NCBI RefSeq assembly: GCF_039555755.1
Contig: NZ_CP154631.1
Span: 682,001 to 746,000, forward strand
DNA from: Pseudomonas sediminis
GTDB taxonomy: Bacteria; Pseudomonadota; Gammaproteobacteria; Pseudomonadales; Pseudomonadaceae
DNA length: 64,000 nucleotides
Direction of reading: 5' to 3'
Made by a program: the position numbers and the translations under genes. Every line of letters begins with the position of its first letter. Position 1 is the first letter of the stretch. This document shows, piece by piece, positions 53,722-64,000 of this stretch. Under the pieces are notes generated by a model. It ran no database searches. It saw only the letters and a program-made list of their open reading frames with translations, and was not told the DNA's origin.

Positions 53722-54489
53722 TTACAGGCCTAGCCGGCGCTGCGCACGCGCCACACGCTGGGCTTCCAGCTGCACTTCCGAGAGCACTTCCTGCACATAG
53801 TCGATGTGCTGGTTGGAAACCTCGCGAGCATCCTCCGCGCGACCTTCGATGATCGCCTGGTACAACTCGCGGTGCTGCCCGATCAACATGTCGCGGGTCT
53901 CCTCACGCTGGGCATACATGCCGCCGATGTTGGTCACCACGTTGCGCTTGAGCAAGTCGAACAGACCACGGATGGTGTGCAGCAGCACCGCGTTATGACT
54001 GGCCTCGGCAATCGCCAGGTGAAAGCGCGCATCGGCCGCCCCCTCCTCGGCACGAGTCACCTTGCCGACTCGCGCGTAGCAATCCTGCAAGGCTTCGAAC
54101 GCTTCGGTGAGGCGCTGTCGGTCGATATCGGTGGCGCGCCTGGCCGCGTAGTAGGCGCAGGAGCCTTCCAGCGTATGGCGGAATTCCAGCAGGTCACGCT
54201 GGGCATCTTCCTTGTGCTCTAGCAGTTGCAGTAGCGGGTCGCTGAAGGTCGAGCCAAGCGATTCAGCGACATAGTTACCGCCACCCTGGCGACTGATCAG
54301 CAGCCCCTTGGCTACCAACTTCTGGATCGCTTCACGCAGGGACGGACGAGACACGCCGAACTGCTCGGCCAGCGCACGTTCTGCGGGCAGCCTCTCACCG
54401 GCACGCAAGGTGCCTTCGAGAATCATGGTTTCCAGTTGCGCGACGATGTCATCGGAGAGACGACGCTGCCGCACCTGACCTACTTCCAT
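53722..54489 (-). CDS. lldR: LldR, FadR-type GntR regulator of lactate utilisation
   Basis: 255 residues from the ATG at 54487-54489, with GGAGAT 7 bases before it; an ATG five codons earlier (54504) is also possible. N-terminal winged HTH (RLSDDIVAQLETMILEGTLRAGERLPAERALAEQFGVSRPSLREAIQKL) and C-terminal FCD ligand domain (LLEFRHTLEGSCAYYAARRATD, FHLAIAEASHNAVLLHTIRGLFDLL). It represses the divergent lldP-lldD-dld genes until L-lactate binds. Its operator is at 54646-54666. Confidence 0.94.
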   Translation of the reverse strand: MEVGQVRQRRLSDDIVAQLETMILEGTLRAGERLPAERALAEQFGVSRPSLREAIQKLVAKGLLISRQGGGNYVAESLGSTFSDPLLQLLEHKEDAQRDLLEFRHTLEGSCAYYAARRATDIDRQRLTEAFEALQDCYARVGKVTRAEEGAADARFHLAIAEASHNAVLLHTIRGLFDLLKRNVVTNIGGMYAQREETRDMLIGQHRELYQAIIEGRAEDAREVSNQHIDYVQEVLSEVQLEAQRVARAQRRLGL

Positions 54490-54626
54490 CACCCACATCT
54501 CCATTGGTTTGACCAGGCTGAAGGCCTCAGGAGGCAAGCCTATAGCGCGCCCTTTCGCTGAACAAGCAGGCACTCTACGACCAAAGTCTTAGCCACTCGA
54601 TTTGACAGTCAATTGAGCAACTTTTA

Positions 54627-54652
54627 ACCTGACCTCGCTTCACTGTAAATTG
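54627..54652 (+). promoter_or_regulatory. Possible promoter of the lldP operon
   Basis: TTAACC (about 54625-54630) and TAAATT (54646-54651) at about 16 bases. The -10 region lies inside the LldR palindrome, so a bound repressor would block RNA polymerase. Confidence 0.4.
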
Positions 54653-54666
54653 GTATTACCAATTTA
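54646..54666. promoter_or_regulatory. LldR operator, perfect 21-base palindrome
   Basis: Half-sites TAAATTGGTA and TACCAATTTA around a central T. The core TTGGTATTACCAA fits the TNGTNNNACNA-type pattern of FadR-family regulators. It sits in the 295-base gap between divergent lldR and lldP. Confidence 0.85.
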
Positions 54667-54700
54667 ACCAACAAGAACAACAAACCATCGAGATCACGCC

Positions 54701-54778
54701 ATGACAGCCCTACGCGCTGTAAGCCTGCTCGATCACGCCTCATCCCTGCCGCGCCCGCTGCGCGCTCGTGTGGAGTAA
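54701..54778 (+). CDS. Possible 25-residue leader ORF upstream of lldP
   Basis: ATG to TAA encoding MTALRAVSLLDHASSLPRP plus six further residues (LRARVE), ending 6 bases before the lldP ATG. The lldP ribosome-binding site (GTGTGGAG) lies inside its last codons, which would allow translational coupling. Its own ribosome-binding site is weak. No homology can be judged; it may be chance. Confidence 0.3.
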   Translation: MTALRAVSLLDHASSLPRPLRARVE

Positions 54779-54784
54779 GACCCA

Positions 54785-56476
54785 ATGTCCAACGGAATTC
54801 TCGCCCTGCTGGCGTTCTCGCCGATTCTGCTTGCCGCCGTTCTGCTGATCGGCCTGCGCTGGCCGGCCAAACACGCCATGCCTCTGGTCTACCTGGTGAC
54901 TGCCGCCGTCGGCCTGTTCGCCTGGGACATGACCCTCAATCGTGTCCTGGCCTCCACCCTGCAAGGCTTGTTGATCACTCTCGGCCTGCTGTGGATCATT
55001 TTCGGCGCCATCCTGCTGCTGAACACCCTCAAACACTCTGGTGGTATCACCGCCATCCGTGCCGGCTTCACCACCATCAGTCCTGACCGCCGCATCCAGG
55101 CCATCATCATTGCCTGGTTGTTCGGCTGCTTCATCGAGGGCGCCTCGGGCTTCGGTACACCGGCCGCCATCGCTGCCCCGCTGCTGGTGGCTATCGGTTT
55201 CCCGGCCATGGCCGCCGTGTTGATGGGCATGCTGGTACAAAGCACGCCGGTCTCCTTCGGCGCCGTCGGTACGCCGATCATCGTCGGCCTCAATACCGGC
55301 CTGGACACTGCCACCATCGGTGCGCAGCTGGTCGAGCAGGGTTCGTCCTGGGCGCAGTTCCTGCAGTTGATCACCAGTGAAGTGGCAATCATCCATGCCA
55401 CCGTAGGCGTGGTCATGCCGGTCATCATGGCAATGATGCTGACCCGCTTCTTCGGTCAGGAGAAAAGCTGGAAAGCCGGTCTGGAAGTGCTGCCGTTCGC
55501 GATTTTCGCCGGGCTGGCCTTCGTCGTGCCGTACGTTTTCACCGGCGTCTTTCTCGGCCCGGAATTCCCATCGCTGCTGGGCGGCCTGATCGGCCTGGCC
55601 ATCGTCACCAGCGCCGCCCGCTTCGGTTTCCTGGTGCCGAAAAAGACCTGGGACTTCGCCCCGGCGGACAAATGGCCGAGCGAATGGCTGGGCACCGTCG
55701 AGATGAAGCTGGACGAACTGACCGCCAAACCGATGAGCGCACTGCGCGCCTGGCTGCCCTATGTGCTGGTCGGCGCCCTGCTGGTGATCAGCCGTGTGTT
55801 CCCGGAAGTAGGCAACGCGCTGAAGGCCGTGGTGGTGAACTTCCCCGACCTGCTCGGCGAAGCCGGCGTCAGCGCCAACTTCCAACCCTTGTACCTACCG
55901 GGCGGCATACTGGTCGCGGTGGTTATGGCCACGTTCTTCCTGCATGGCATGAAGGCGCGTGACCTGGGCAAGGCGGTGAAAGAGTCATCCAGCGTATTGC
56001 TCAGCGCCGGTTTCGTGCTGCTGTTCACCGTGCCGATGGTGCGTATCCTGATCAACTCCGGCGTGAATGGTGCAGAACTGGCCAGCATGCCGATCCTCAT
56101 GGCGCGCTGGGTGGCCGACAGCGTTGGCGGCATCTATCCGCTGCTGGCCCCGAGCATCGGTGCCCTGGGCGCCTTCATCGCTGGCTCCAACACCGTCAGC
56201 AACATGATGTTCAGTCAGTTCCAATTCGGCGTGGCCAGCAGCCTGGGTATTTCCAGCGCGCTGATCGTCGCGGTCCAGGCCGTGGGTGCCGCCGCCGGCA
56301 ACATGGTGGCGATCCATAACGTGGTTGCAGCCTCGGCTACCGTTGGCCTGCTCGGCCGCGAAGGCAGTACCCTGCGCAAGACCATCTGGCCGACGCTGTA
56401 CTACCTGCTGTTTACCGGCATCATCGCGATGGTCGCGATCTACGTACTGGGTGTGACTGACCCGCTGGTGCACTGA
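54785..56476 (+). CDS. lldP: LldP, L-lactate permease
   Basis: 563 residues, about 12-14 membrane segments, LctP family. Signatures FIEGASGFGTPAAIAAPLLVAIGFPAMAAV, STPVSFGAVGTPIIVG and GAFIAGSNTVSNMMFSQFQFGVA are visible. It takes up lactate by proton symport. First gene of lldP-lldD-dld. Confidence 0.97.
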   Translation: MSNGILALLAFSPILLAAVLLIGLRWPAKHAMPLVYLVTAAVGLFAWDMTLNRVLASTLQGLLITLGLLWIIFGAILLLNTLKHSGGITAIRAGFTTISPDRRIQAIIIAWLFGCFIEGASGFGTPAAIAAPLLVAIGFPAMAAVLMGMLVQSTPVSFGAVGTPIIVGLNTGLDTATIGAQLVEQGSSWAQFLQLITSEVAIIHATVGVVMPVIMAMMLTRFFGQEKSWKAGLEVLPFAIFAGLAFVVPYVFTGVFLGPEFPSLLGGLIGLAIVTSAARFGFLVPKKTWDFAPADKWPSEWLGTVEMKLDELTAKPMSALRAWLPYVLVGALLVISRVFPEVGNALKAVVVNFPDLLGEAGVSANFQPLYLPGGILVAVVMATFFLHGMKARDLGKAVKESSSVLLSAGFVLLFTVPMVRILINSGVNGAELASMPILMARWVADSVGGIYPLLAPSIGALGAFIAGSNTVSNMMFSQFQFGVASSLGISSALIVAVQAVGAAAGNMVAIHNVVAASATVGLLGREGSTLRKTIWPTLYYLLFTGIIAMVAIYVLGVTDPLVH

Positions 56477-56494
56477 ACCTCGTCACGCGAAAGC

Positions 56495-56518
56495 GCCCCG
56501 ACCCTGTCGGGGCATTTT
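56495..56518 (+). terminator. Hairpin between lldP and lldD (terminator or processing site)
   Basis: GCCCCGAC, short loop, GTCGGGGC followed by ATTTTCC, 19 bases past the lldP stop and 43 before lldD. It could lower lldD-dld expression relative to lldP or protect the lldP message. Confidence 0.6.
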
Positions 56519-56560
56519 CCGTCAGGCTACGCTTTCTCTTTTCAGTAACAGGATGAGCCC

Positions 56561-57700
56561 ATGATCATTTCTGCCTCTACCGACTATCGCGCCGCCGCGC
56601 AGCGCAAGCTGCCGCCTTTCCTGTTCCACTACGCCGATGGCGGCGCTTACGCCGAACACACGCTGCGCCGCAATGTCGCCGACCTGTCGGAAATCGAACT
56701 GCGCCAGCGCGTGCTGAAGAACATGTCCGAGCTGGACCTGTCCACCGAGCTGTTCGGCGAGAAGATGTCGATGCCGGTCGGCCTGGCACCGGTTGGCCTG
56801 ACCGGCATGTTCGCTCGCCGTGGCGAAGTTCAGGCGGCCAAGGCAGCAGCGGCCAAGGGTATTCCCTTCACCCTGTCCACCGTGTCGGTGTGCCCGATCG
56901 AAGAAGTGGCGCCGGCCATCGACCGACCGATGTGGTTCCAGCTCTACGTGTTGAAAGACCGCGGCTTCATGAAGAACGCGCTGGAGCGCGCCAAGGCCGC
57001 CGGCTGCTCGACGCTGGTGTTCACCGTCGACATGCCCGTGCCCGGCGCACGCTACCGTGACGCCCACTCCGGCATGAGCGGCCCGAACGCCGCACTGCGC
57101 CGCATGCTGCAAGCGATGACTCACCCGCAGTGGGCCTGGGACGTCGGCCTGATGGGCAAGCCGCATGACCTGGGCAATATCTCGGCCTACCGCGGCAACC
57201 CGACTGGCCTGGCCGACTATATCGGCTGGCTGGGCGCCAACTTCGATCCGTCGATCTCCTGGAAGGACCTGGAATGGATCCGCGACTTCTGGGATGGCCC
57301 GATGGTGATCAAGGGTATTCTCGACCCGGAAGACGCCCGCGATGCGGTCACTTTCGGCGCCGACGGCATCATCGTTTCCAACCATGGTGGTCGTCAGCTC
57401 GACGGCGTGCTGTCCAGCGCCCGCGCCTTGCCGGCCATCGCCGATGCGGTCAAGGGTGACCTGAAAATCCTCGCTGACTCCGGTATCCGCACCGGCCTCG
57501 ACGTGGTGCGCATGATCGCCCAGGGCGCCGACACCGTGCTGCTCGGTCGTGCCTTCCTCTATGCCCTGGCCGCTGCCGGTGGTGCGGGCGTGAGCAACCT
57601 GCTCGACCTGATCGAGAAGGAAATGCGCGTGGCCATGGTGCTGACTGGCGCCAAATCCATCGCCGAAATCACCTCGGACCTGCTGGTAAAGGAGCGCTGA
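56561..57700 (+). CDS. lldD: LldD, L-lactate dehydrogenase (quinone, FMN)
   Basis: 379 residues, FMN-dependent alpha-hydroxy-acid oxidase fold. It starts [39 protein letters not shown]. Active-site segments are [12 protein letters not shown], and [22 protein letters not shown] with the catalytic His and Arg. It oxidises L-lactate to pyruvate at the inner membrane and reduces quinone. Preceded by CAGGATG-type spacing from lldP. Confidence 0.98.
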   Translation: MIISASTDYRAAAQRKLPPFLFHYADGGAYAEHTLRRNVADLSEIELRQRVLKNMSELDLSTELFGEKMSMPVGLAPVGLTGMFARRGEVQAAKAAAAKGIPFTLSTVSVCPIEEVAPAIDRPMWFQLYVLKDRGFMKNALERAKAAGCSTLVFTVDMPVPGARYRDAHSGMSGPNAALRRMLQAMTHPQWAWDVGLMGKPHDLGNISAYRGNPTGLADYIGWLGANFDPSISWKDLEWIRDFWDGPMVIKGILDPEDARDAVTFGADGIIVSNHGGRQLDGVLSSARALPAIADAVKGDLKILADSGIRTGLDVVRMIAQGADTVLLGRAFLYALAAAGGAGVSNLLDLIEKEMRVAMVLTGAKSIAEITSDLLVKER

Positions 57701-57704
57701 GCCA

Positions 57705-59423
57705 ATGACTGCCGCCGTCACGCCCGCCATTACCCGCGACGCTCTGCTGACGCGGATGCGCCAGATCGTCGGCAGCAGTCATGTGCTGACTGACGAACAA
57801 AGCACGCGGCGCTTCCGCAAGGGCCACCGCACCGGTGAGGGCAACGTCCTGGCAGTGGTACGCCCCGCTTCGCTGCTGGAGCAGTGGCGCATCCTGCAGG
57901 CGGCAGTAGCGGCCGACCGCATCGTCATCATGCAAGCAGCCAATACCGGCCTGACCGGAGGCTCGACCCCGGATGGCGCCGACTACGACCGCGAGATCGT
58001 GCTGATCAGCACCCTGCGGATCACCGGCGTACAACTGATCAACGATGGTCAGCAGGTGGTGTGCCTACCGGGCGCGACCCTGGATCGCCTGGAACAGGCC
58101 TTGGCGCCACTGAATCGCGAACCGCATTCGGTGATCGGCTCGTCCTGCATCGGCGCCTCGGTACTCGGCGGTATCTGCAACAACTCCGGTGGCGCCCTGG
58201 TGCGTCGCGGCCCGGCCTACACCGAGCTGGCGCTGTATGCGCAGGTGAAAGATGACGGCTCGCTGGAGCTGGTCAACCATCTGGGCATCGAGCTGGGCAA
58301 CGATCCGGAGGAAATTCTCACCCGCCTGCAGAACGGCGACTACACACCGCAGCAGGTACGCAACGGGGACACCGCCAAGGCCTCCGATGCGCGCTACGGC
58401 GAGCATGTGCGCGACGTCGACGCCGACACCCCCGCGCGCTTCAACGCCGACCCGTCGCGCCTGTTCGAAGCCTCCGGTTCGGCTGGCAAGCTGTGCCTGT
58501 TCGCCGTGCGCCTGGACACCTTCCCGAAAGAGCCGAGCACGGTGTTCTACATCGGCAGCAACGACCCGCACGATCTCACCGAAGTGCGCCGCCACCTGCT
58601 AGCCAAGCTGCCACGCCTGCCGATTGCCGGGGAATACATCCATCGCACGGCATTCGACATCGGCGAGAAGTACGGCAAGGACACCTTCCTGGTGATCGAC
58701 AAATTCGGCACATCCAAGGTGCCGGCCGCCTTCGCCATGAAGAGCCGCGTGGACGGTTTCTTCGAGCGCTTCGGCCTGCGTGGTGTGACCGACAAGGTGA
58801 TCCAGGCCCTGATGAACCTGCTACCCAGCCACCTACCGCAACGCATGCGCGAGTACCGTGACCGTTTCGAGCATCACCTGCTGGTGCGCGTTTCCAACGA
58901 CACGCTGGAACAGACCCGCAGCTTCCTGACCGAATATTTCACTGGCAGTGACAGCGGTGCCTATTTCGAGTGCGATGCCGATGAGGGGCGCAAAGCCTTC
59001 CTGCATCGCTTCGCCGTGGCCGGCGCCGCGATCCGCTACCGCGAGTCGCACCGCAGCAGTGTCGAGGACATCCTCGCCCTGGACATCGCTCTGCGCCGTA
59101 ACGACCGTGAATGGGTCGAGACGCTGCCGCAGGAGATGGAAGAGCAGATCATCCACAAGCTCTACTACGGGCACTTCTTCTGCCATGTGTTCCACCAGGA
59201 CTACATCGTCAAGAAGGGCATCGACCCGATCGCCATGGAACACCGCATGTGGAAGCTGCTGGACGCTCGCCAAGCCGAGTACCCGGCCGAGCACAACGTT
59301 GGCCACCTGTACGTGGCCAAGCCGGCGCTGGCCGGTTTCTACCGCGAACTCGACCCGACCAACACCTTCAACCCTGGCATCGGCCATACCTCGAAGAAGA
59401 AGCATTGGGGTGGTTGTTGCTAG
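57705..59423 (+). CDS. dld: Dld, quinone-dependent D-lactate dehydrogenase (E. coli type)
   Basis: 572 residues, close to the E. coli enzyme (571). FAD-binding PCMH domain at about 40-250 (VVRPASLLEQWRILQAAVAADRIVIMQAANTGLTGGSTPDG and SVIGSSCIGASVLGGICNNSGGALVRRGPAYTELALYA). The membrane-binding/cap domain follows, and the C-terminus is GHTSKKKHWGGCC. It lacks the long FeS C-terminal domain I recall in the P. aeruginosa neighbour at this place. It begins 4 bases after the lldD stop. Confidence 0.96.
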   Translation: MTAAVTPAITRDALLTRMRQIVGSSHVLTDEQSTRRFRKGHRTGEGNVLAVVRPASLLEQWRILQAAVAADRIVIMQAANTGLTGGSTPDGADYDREIVLISTLRITGVQLINDGQQVVCLPGATLDRLEQALAPLNREPHSVIGSSCIGASVLGGICNNSGGALVRRGPAYTELALYAQVKDDGSLELVNHLGIELGNDPEEILTRLQNGDYTPQQVRNGDTAKASDARYGEHVRDVDADTPARFNADPSRLFEASGSAGKLCLFAVRLDTFPKEPSTVFYIGSNDPHDLTEVRRHLLAKLPRLPIAGEYIHRTAFDIGEKYGKDTFLVIDKFGTSKVPAAFAMKSRVDGFFERFGLRGVTDKVIQALMNLLPSHLPQRMREYRDRFEHHLLVRVSNDTLEQTRSFLTEYFTGSDSGAYFECDADEGRKAFLHRFAVAGAAIRYRESHRSSVEDILALDIALRRNDREWVETLPQEMEEQIIHKLYYGHFFCHVFHQDYIVKKGIDPIAMEHRMWKLLDARQAEYPAEHNVGHLYVAKPALAGFYRELDPTNTFNPGIGHTSKKKHWGGCC

Positions 59424-59441
59424 GACGCTGAACCTTTATGC

Positions 59442-59491
59442 AGGAGCGGCTTCAGACTCGAACGAGGAAAATCGCGGCTGAAGCCGCTCCT
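59442..59491. repeat. REP pair, GGAGCGGCTTCAG type
   Basis: AGGAGCGGCTTCAG (59442-59455) and its exact inverse (59478-59491) around a 22-base spacer, 18 bases past the dld stop. The unit GTAGGAGCGGCTTCAGCCGC is a common pseudomonad extragenic palindrome. Confidence 0.85.
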
Positions 59492-59677
59492 ACGGATTAG
59501 CCTAGGGCGGCCTCACGAGCGCAGCGAGCAGCCCGCCTGGCCATGCCAGGCCTGGCAGCACAACGACCGGCGTACTGCTTCGCGACGACTGCATGGATGC
59601 AGGAGGTAGAGCGACGCAGGAAGCCAAAGCCAAGTACGCCCTACGGGTTCTCCCCTTTTCCCTACGGCTACAAACGC
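59492..59677. other. Intergenic stretch between dld and clpB without a supported gene
   Basis: The 300-base gap 59424-59723 holds the REP pair, then a region with a small palindrome (GCCTGGCCATGCCAGGC, about 59536-59552), then the clpB terminator. Short ORFs overlap it but have no start signals or recognisable protein features. Confidence 0.6.
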
Positions 59678-59712
59678 AAAGGCCCGCCGATTTGGCGGGC
59701 CTATGTTTTAAC
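59678..59712 (-). terminator. Rho-independent terminator of clpB
   Basis: AGGCCCGCC, AAATC, GGCGGGCCT followed by TTTGCGTTTG on the minus strand, just past the clpB stop. Confidence 0.75.
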
Positions 59713-59723
59713 GCGACACTCGA

Positions 59724-62288
<2,565 letters not shown>

Positions 62289-62417
62289 AAATGTCCTTCC
62301 TCCAGAATGGCGAGCCGGGACAACTTCCCCGAAAAAAGAAACTCGCTCAGATGCAGACTAGATAAGGACGATTACGCCGTATTCAAGACAAGGCGATTTG
62401 ATCCAAGTCAAACCTGG

Positions 62418-63155
62418 TTACCGCCAGGTGACGTGCTGTTCCAGCGGAAAGCGCAGGCGCGGGTTGTACACACCCTTCTCGCCCTGACGCCCAACGGCCA
62501 GCAGCATGATGGGGATGGCCTGGCGCGGGATATCCAGCACACGACGCAAACGCGGCTCGTCGAAGCCCTCCATCGGACAGGTGGCATAGCCGTGACTCTG
62601 GAAAGCGAGCATCAGATTTTCTGCCGCCAGCGCCGTCGACTTCACCGCCCACAGGCGCATATCGGCCTTGCTGTTGGGCTTGCGCATCAGCGGCTTGCGT
62701 AACCCCATCAGCCGCACCAGTTGGCGCTTGAACAGGCCGAGTAGGCCCAGCGGCCCCTGGTTGTACTGAAACGGCGCGGTCTTGCTGTAGAAGCGGCGGA
62801 TACGCGCCGGCACCTCGGCCTCCGGCCAGTAATCGATGACGTTGCGGCAGGCCTGACGCCAGGTGTCCGGGCGCGCCAGCACGGCAATAATCAAGGGCGC
62901 ACGCGCAGCGTTCTGGCTCATGCAGACCGGGTGCAGCTGCGCCAGCAGCGCCGGGTCGCGAATCACCTGGAAGCTCCAGGGCTGCAGGTTGCAGGAGCTA
63001 GGCGCCAGCACGGCCAGTTCCAGGCAATCGCGGATCACCGCATCCGGCAGCAGCTCAGGGGTGAAACGGCGCACTGCACGGCGACTTTCGATCAGTGCAC
63101 GCAGCTCGCCTGGTGAGGCCATGGCAGGCGGTTGCTCGTGGGGAAAGCTGGTCAT
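62418..63155 (-). CDS. Nitroreductase-family FMN oxidoreductase
   Basis: 245 residues. The FMN-binding signatures are IESRRAVRRFTPELLPDAVIRDCLELAVLAPSSCNLQPWSFQVI and AAENLMLAFQSHGYATCPMEGFDEPRLRRVLDIP. An internal basic loop (LLGLFKRQLVRLMGLRKPLMRKPN) is longer than in short NfsB-like enzymes. Substrate unknown. A start at the second Met (MASPGELR, 12 codons in) is possible. Confidence 0.9.
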   Translation of the reverse strand: MTSFPHEQPPAMASPGELRALIESRRAVRRFTPELLPDAVIRDCLELAVLAPSSCNLQPWSFQVIRDPALLAQLHPVCMSQNAARAPLIIAVLARPDTWRQACRNVIDYWPEAEVPARIRRFYSKTAPFQYNQGPLGLLGLFKRQLVRLMGLRKPLMRKPNSKADMRLWAVKSTALAAENLMLAFQSHGYATCPMEGFDEPRLRRVLDIPRQAIPIMLLAVGRQGEKGVYNPRLRFPLEQHVTWR

Positions 63156-63289
63156 GGGCGTACTCCTCGGCAGGTCGGCCGATTAAGCAAGCGGATGACG
63201 ATGAGAACAAGGGGGCAAGGGGAAATGGCCGGGAATTTGGCCGATTAGCCTCACCTGCGCCCAGAATAGCGAGCGCAGGCGTTGCTACT

Positions 63290-63775
63290 TCAGAGGCCCA
63301 GGGCTTTTTCGATGACCTGGATCAAGGCCGGATCGTCCGGCGTGGTACGCGGAGAGAAACGCGCCAGCACACGACCGTCCTGGCCGACCAGAAATTTCTC
63401 GAAGTTCCAGGTGATATCACCGGGAAACTCGGCTCCCTCACCGGCCAGCAGGCGATAGAGCGGGTGACGAGCAGGGCCGTTGACCTCCAGTTTGCTGCCC
63501 AGCGGAAAGCTCACGCCGTAGTTGAGGCTGCAGAACGAACGGATCTCGTCCTCGCTGCCAGGCTCCTGGCCGGCGAACTGGTTGCACGGCACACCAAGCA
63601 CGGTGAAACCATTGCCCTTGTACTGTTGATAGAGTTTTTCCAGCCCGGCGTATTGAGGGGTCAGGCCGCACTTGGAGGCTACGTTGACCACTAGCACTAC
63701 CTGGCCCTTGTAGGGCGCCAACGGCAGTTCCTGACCGTCCAACGCACGCAGATTGAGATCGTGAAAAGCACTCAT
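63290..63775 (-). CDS. Glutathione peroxidase (BtuE/GPx family, Cys type)
   Basis: 161 residues from the ATG at 63773-63775; the longer frame starts inside the neighbouring gene. Catalytic Cys36 in VVNVASKCGLTPQY, Gln in GVPCNQFAGQEPG and Trp in DITWNFEKFLV. Cys-type enzymes of this family often use thioredoxin rather than glutathione. No Sec codon is involved. Confidence 0.94.
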   Translation of the reverse strand: MSAFHDLNLRALDGQELPLAPYKGQVVLVVNVASKCGLTPQYAGLEKLYQQYKGNGFTVLGVPCNQFAGQEPGSEDEIRSFCSLNYGVSFPLGSKLEVNGPARHPLYRLLAGEGAEFPGDITWNFEKFLVGQDGRVLARFSPRTTPDDPALIQVIEKALGL

Positions 63776-63865
63776 GACGAACTTCCTCAGCGAATTCAGT
63801 GCAACGGGCGCACGGCCCGGTAAATCCTGGAAGCGGCTGCAAGCGCACAGACCGCCATGCATGAA

Positions 63866-63887
63866 AAAGGCGCCCTGAGGCGCCTTT
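63866..63887 (-). terminator. Rho-independent terminator (probably of slyD)
   Basis: Minus strand: AAAGGCGCC, TCAG, GGCGCCTTT then TTCATG; lies between the partial gene at the right edge and the glutathione peroxidase. Confidence 0.75.
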
Positions 63888-63953
63888 ATCGCAAGCTTGA
63901 GCTTAGCAGCGGTTGCTCCACTCGGAACGACCGCAAGTCGCCTGACAGGCAAC

Positions 63954-64000
63954 TTAGTGGTGGTGACCACCTTCGCCATGGATGTGACCGTGGGCCACTT
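63954..64000 (-). CDS. slyD: C-terminal tail of a His-rich protein, probably SlyD (cut by window edge)
   Basis: Only the last 14-15 residues are inside: VAHGHIHGEGGHHH followed by TAA (63954-63956). Pseudomonad SlyD, a metal-binding FKBP-type prolyl isomerase, ends in a His/Gly-rich tail like this. Another His-rich metal-binding protein cannot be excluded. A good terminator follows. Confidence 0.6.
   Translation of the reverse strand, partial: VAHGHIHGEGGHHH

Noticed and set aside
63290..63775. Selenocysteine-containing glutathione peroxidase
   Set aside because: The active-site codon is a normal Cys codon and the frame is uninterrupted.

Overview
The window reads as a chromosomal segment of a high-GC gammaproteobacterium of the genus Pseudomonas (sensu lato). 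Gene order (argJ-secA-M23 peptidase-dciA-lpxC-dcw cluster-rnpB-rsmI-lpoA-yraN-gmhA-dolP-sspBA-pet-rpsI/rplM-...-zapE-trpS-zapG-cysNC/cysD-algW) matches what I remember of Pseudomonas aeruginosa. An IS1182-type element, GTAGGAGCG-type REP pairs and an E. coli-type D-lactate dehydrogenase in the lactate operon suggest the mendocina/oleovorans/stutzeri side of the genus. The species assignment is inference. Almost all of the window is core genome.

Layout. 1-23.7 kb, nearly all on the minus strand: argJ (cut by the window edge), secA, an M23 peptidase, the divergent dciA (plus), then lpxC and the complete division/cell-wall cluster mraZ-rsmH-ftsL-ftsI-murE-murF-mraY-murD-ftsW-murG-murC-ddlB-ftsQ-ftsA-ftsZ. 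The first gene, mraZ, has a clear promoter and a four-repeat MraZ operator; RNase P RNA lies just upstream on the same strand. 23.6-28.1 kb: a small MITE, rsmI, and the plus-strand lpoA-yraN-gmhA/diaA-dolP envelope operon. 28.1-33 kb (minus): sspA-sspB, cytochrome bc1 petABC, rplM-rpsI. 33-39.7 kb: accessory metabolic genes (Tas-like aldo-keto reductase, endonuclease V, LCAD-like acyl-CoA dehydrogenase, GlxA-type regulator, an unknown exported protein) and zapE. 39.7-47.9 kb: trpS, a hydrolase, zapG, an intact IS1182-family element inserted in the zapG terminator, the sulfate-activation genes cysD-cysNC, and a Nif3-family gene. 48-53.7 kb: algW, a decayed IS4-family element with perfect terminal repeats, then fur/bamE, rnfH-ratA, an NSS transporter and smpB. 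53.7-59.4 kb: lldR and the lactate operon lldP-lldD-dld with a near-textbook LldR palindrome. 59.4-64 kb: clpB, a nitroreductase, a glutathione peroxidase and the tail of a probable slyD.

How the genes work together: lpxC and the dcw cluster make lipid A and peptidoglycan precursors and the divisome; lpoA, dolP, bamE, algW and zapG add envelope assembly and envelope-stress control; petABC feeds the respiratory chain that also takes electrons from the two lactate dehydrogenases; cysD/cysNC activates sulfate. I found no CRISPR array, prophage, toxin-antitoxin locus (RatA is a START-domain protein despite its name), defence island or tRNA. No convincing undescribed system is present. The most interesting signals are regulatory or structural: MraZ boxes at the transcription start, mobile elements sitting in terminators and against stop codons, and an internally deleted IS exactly where gene order departs from the P. 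aeruginosa arrangement.
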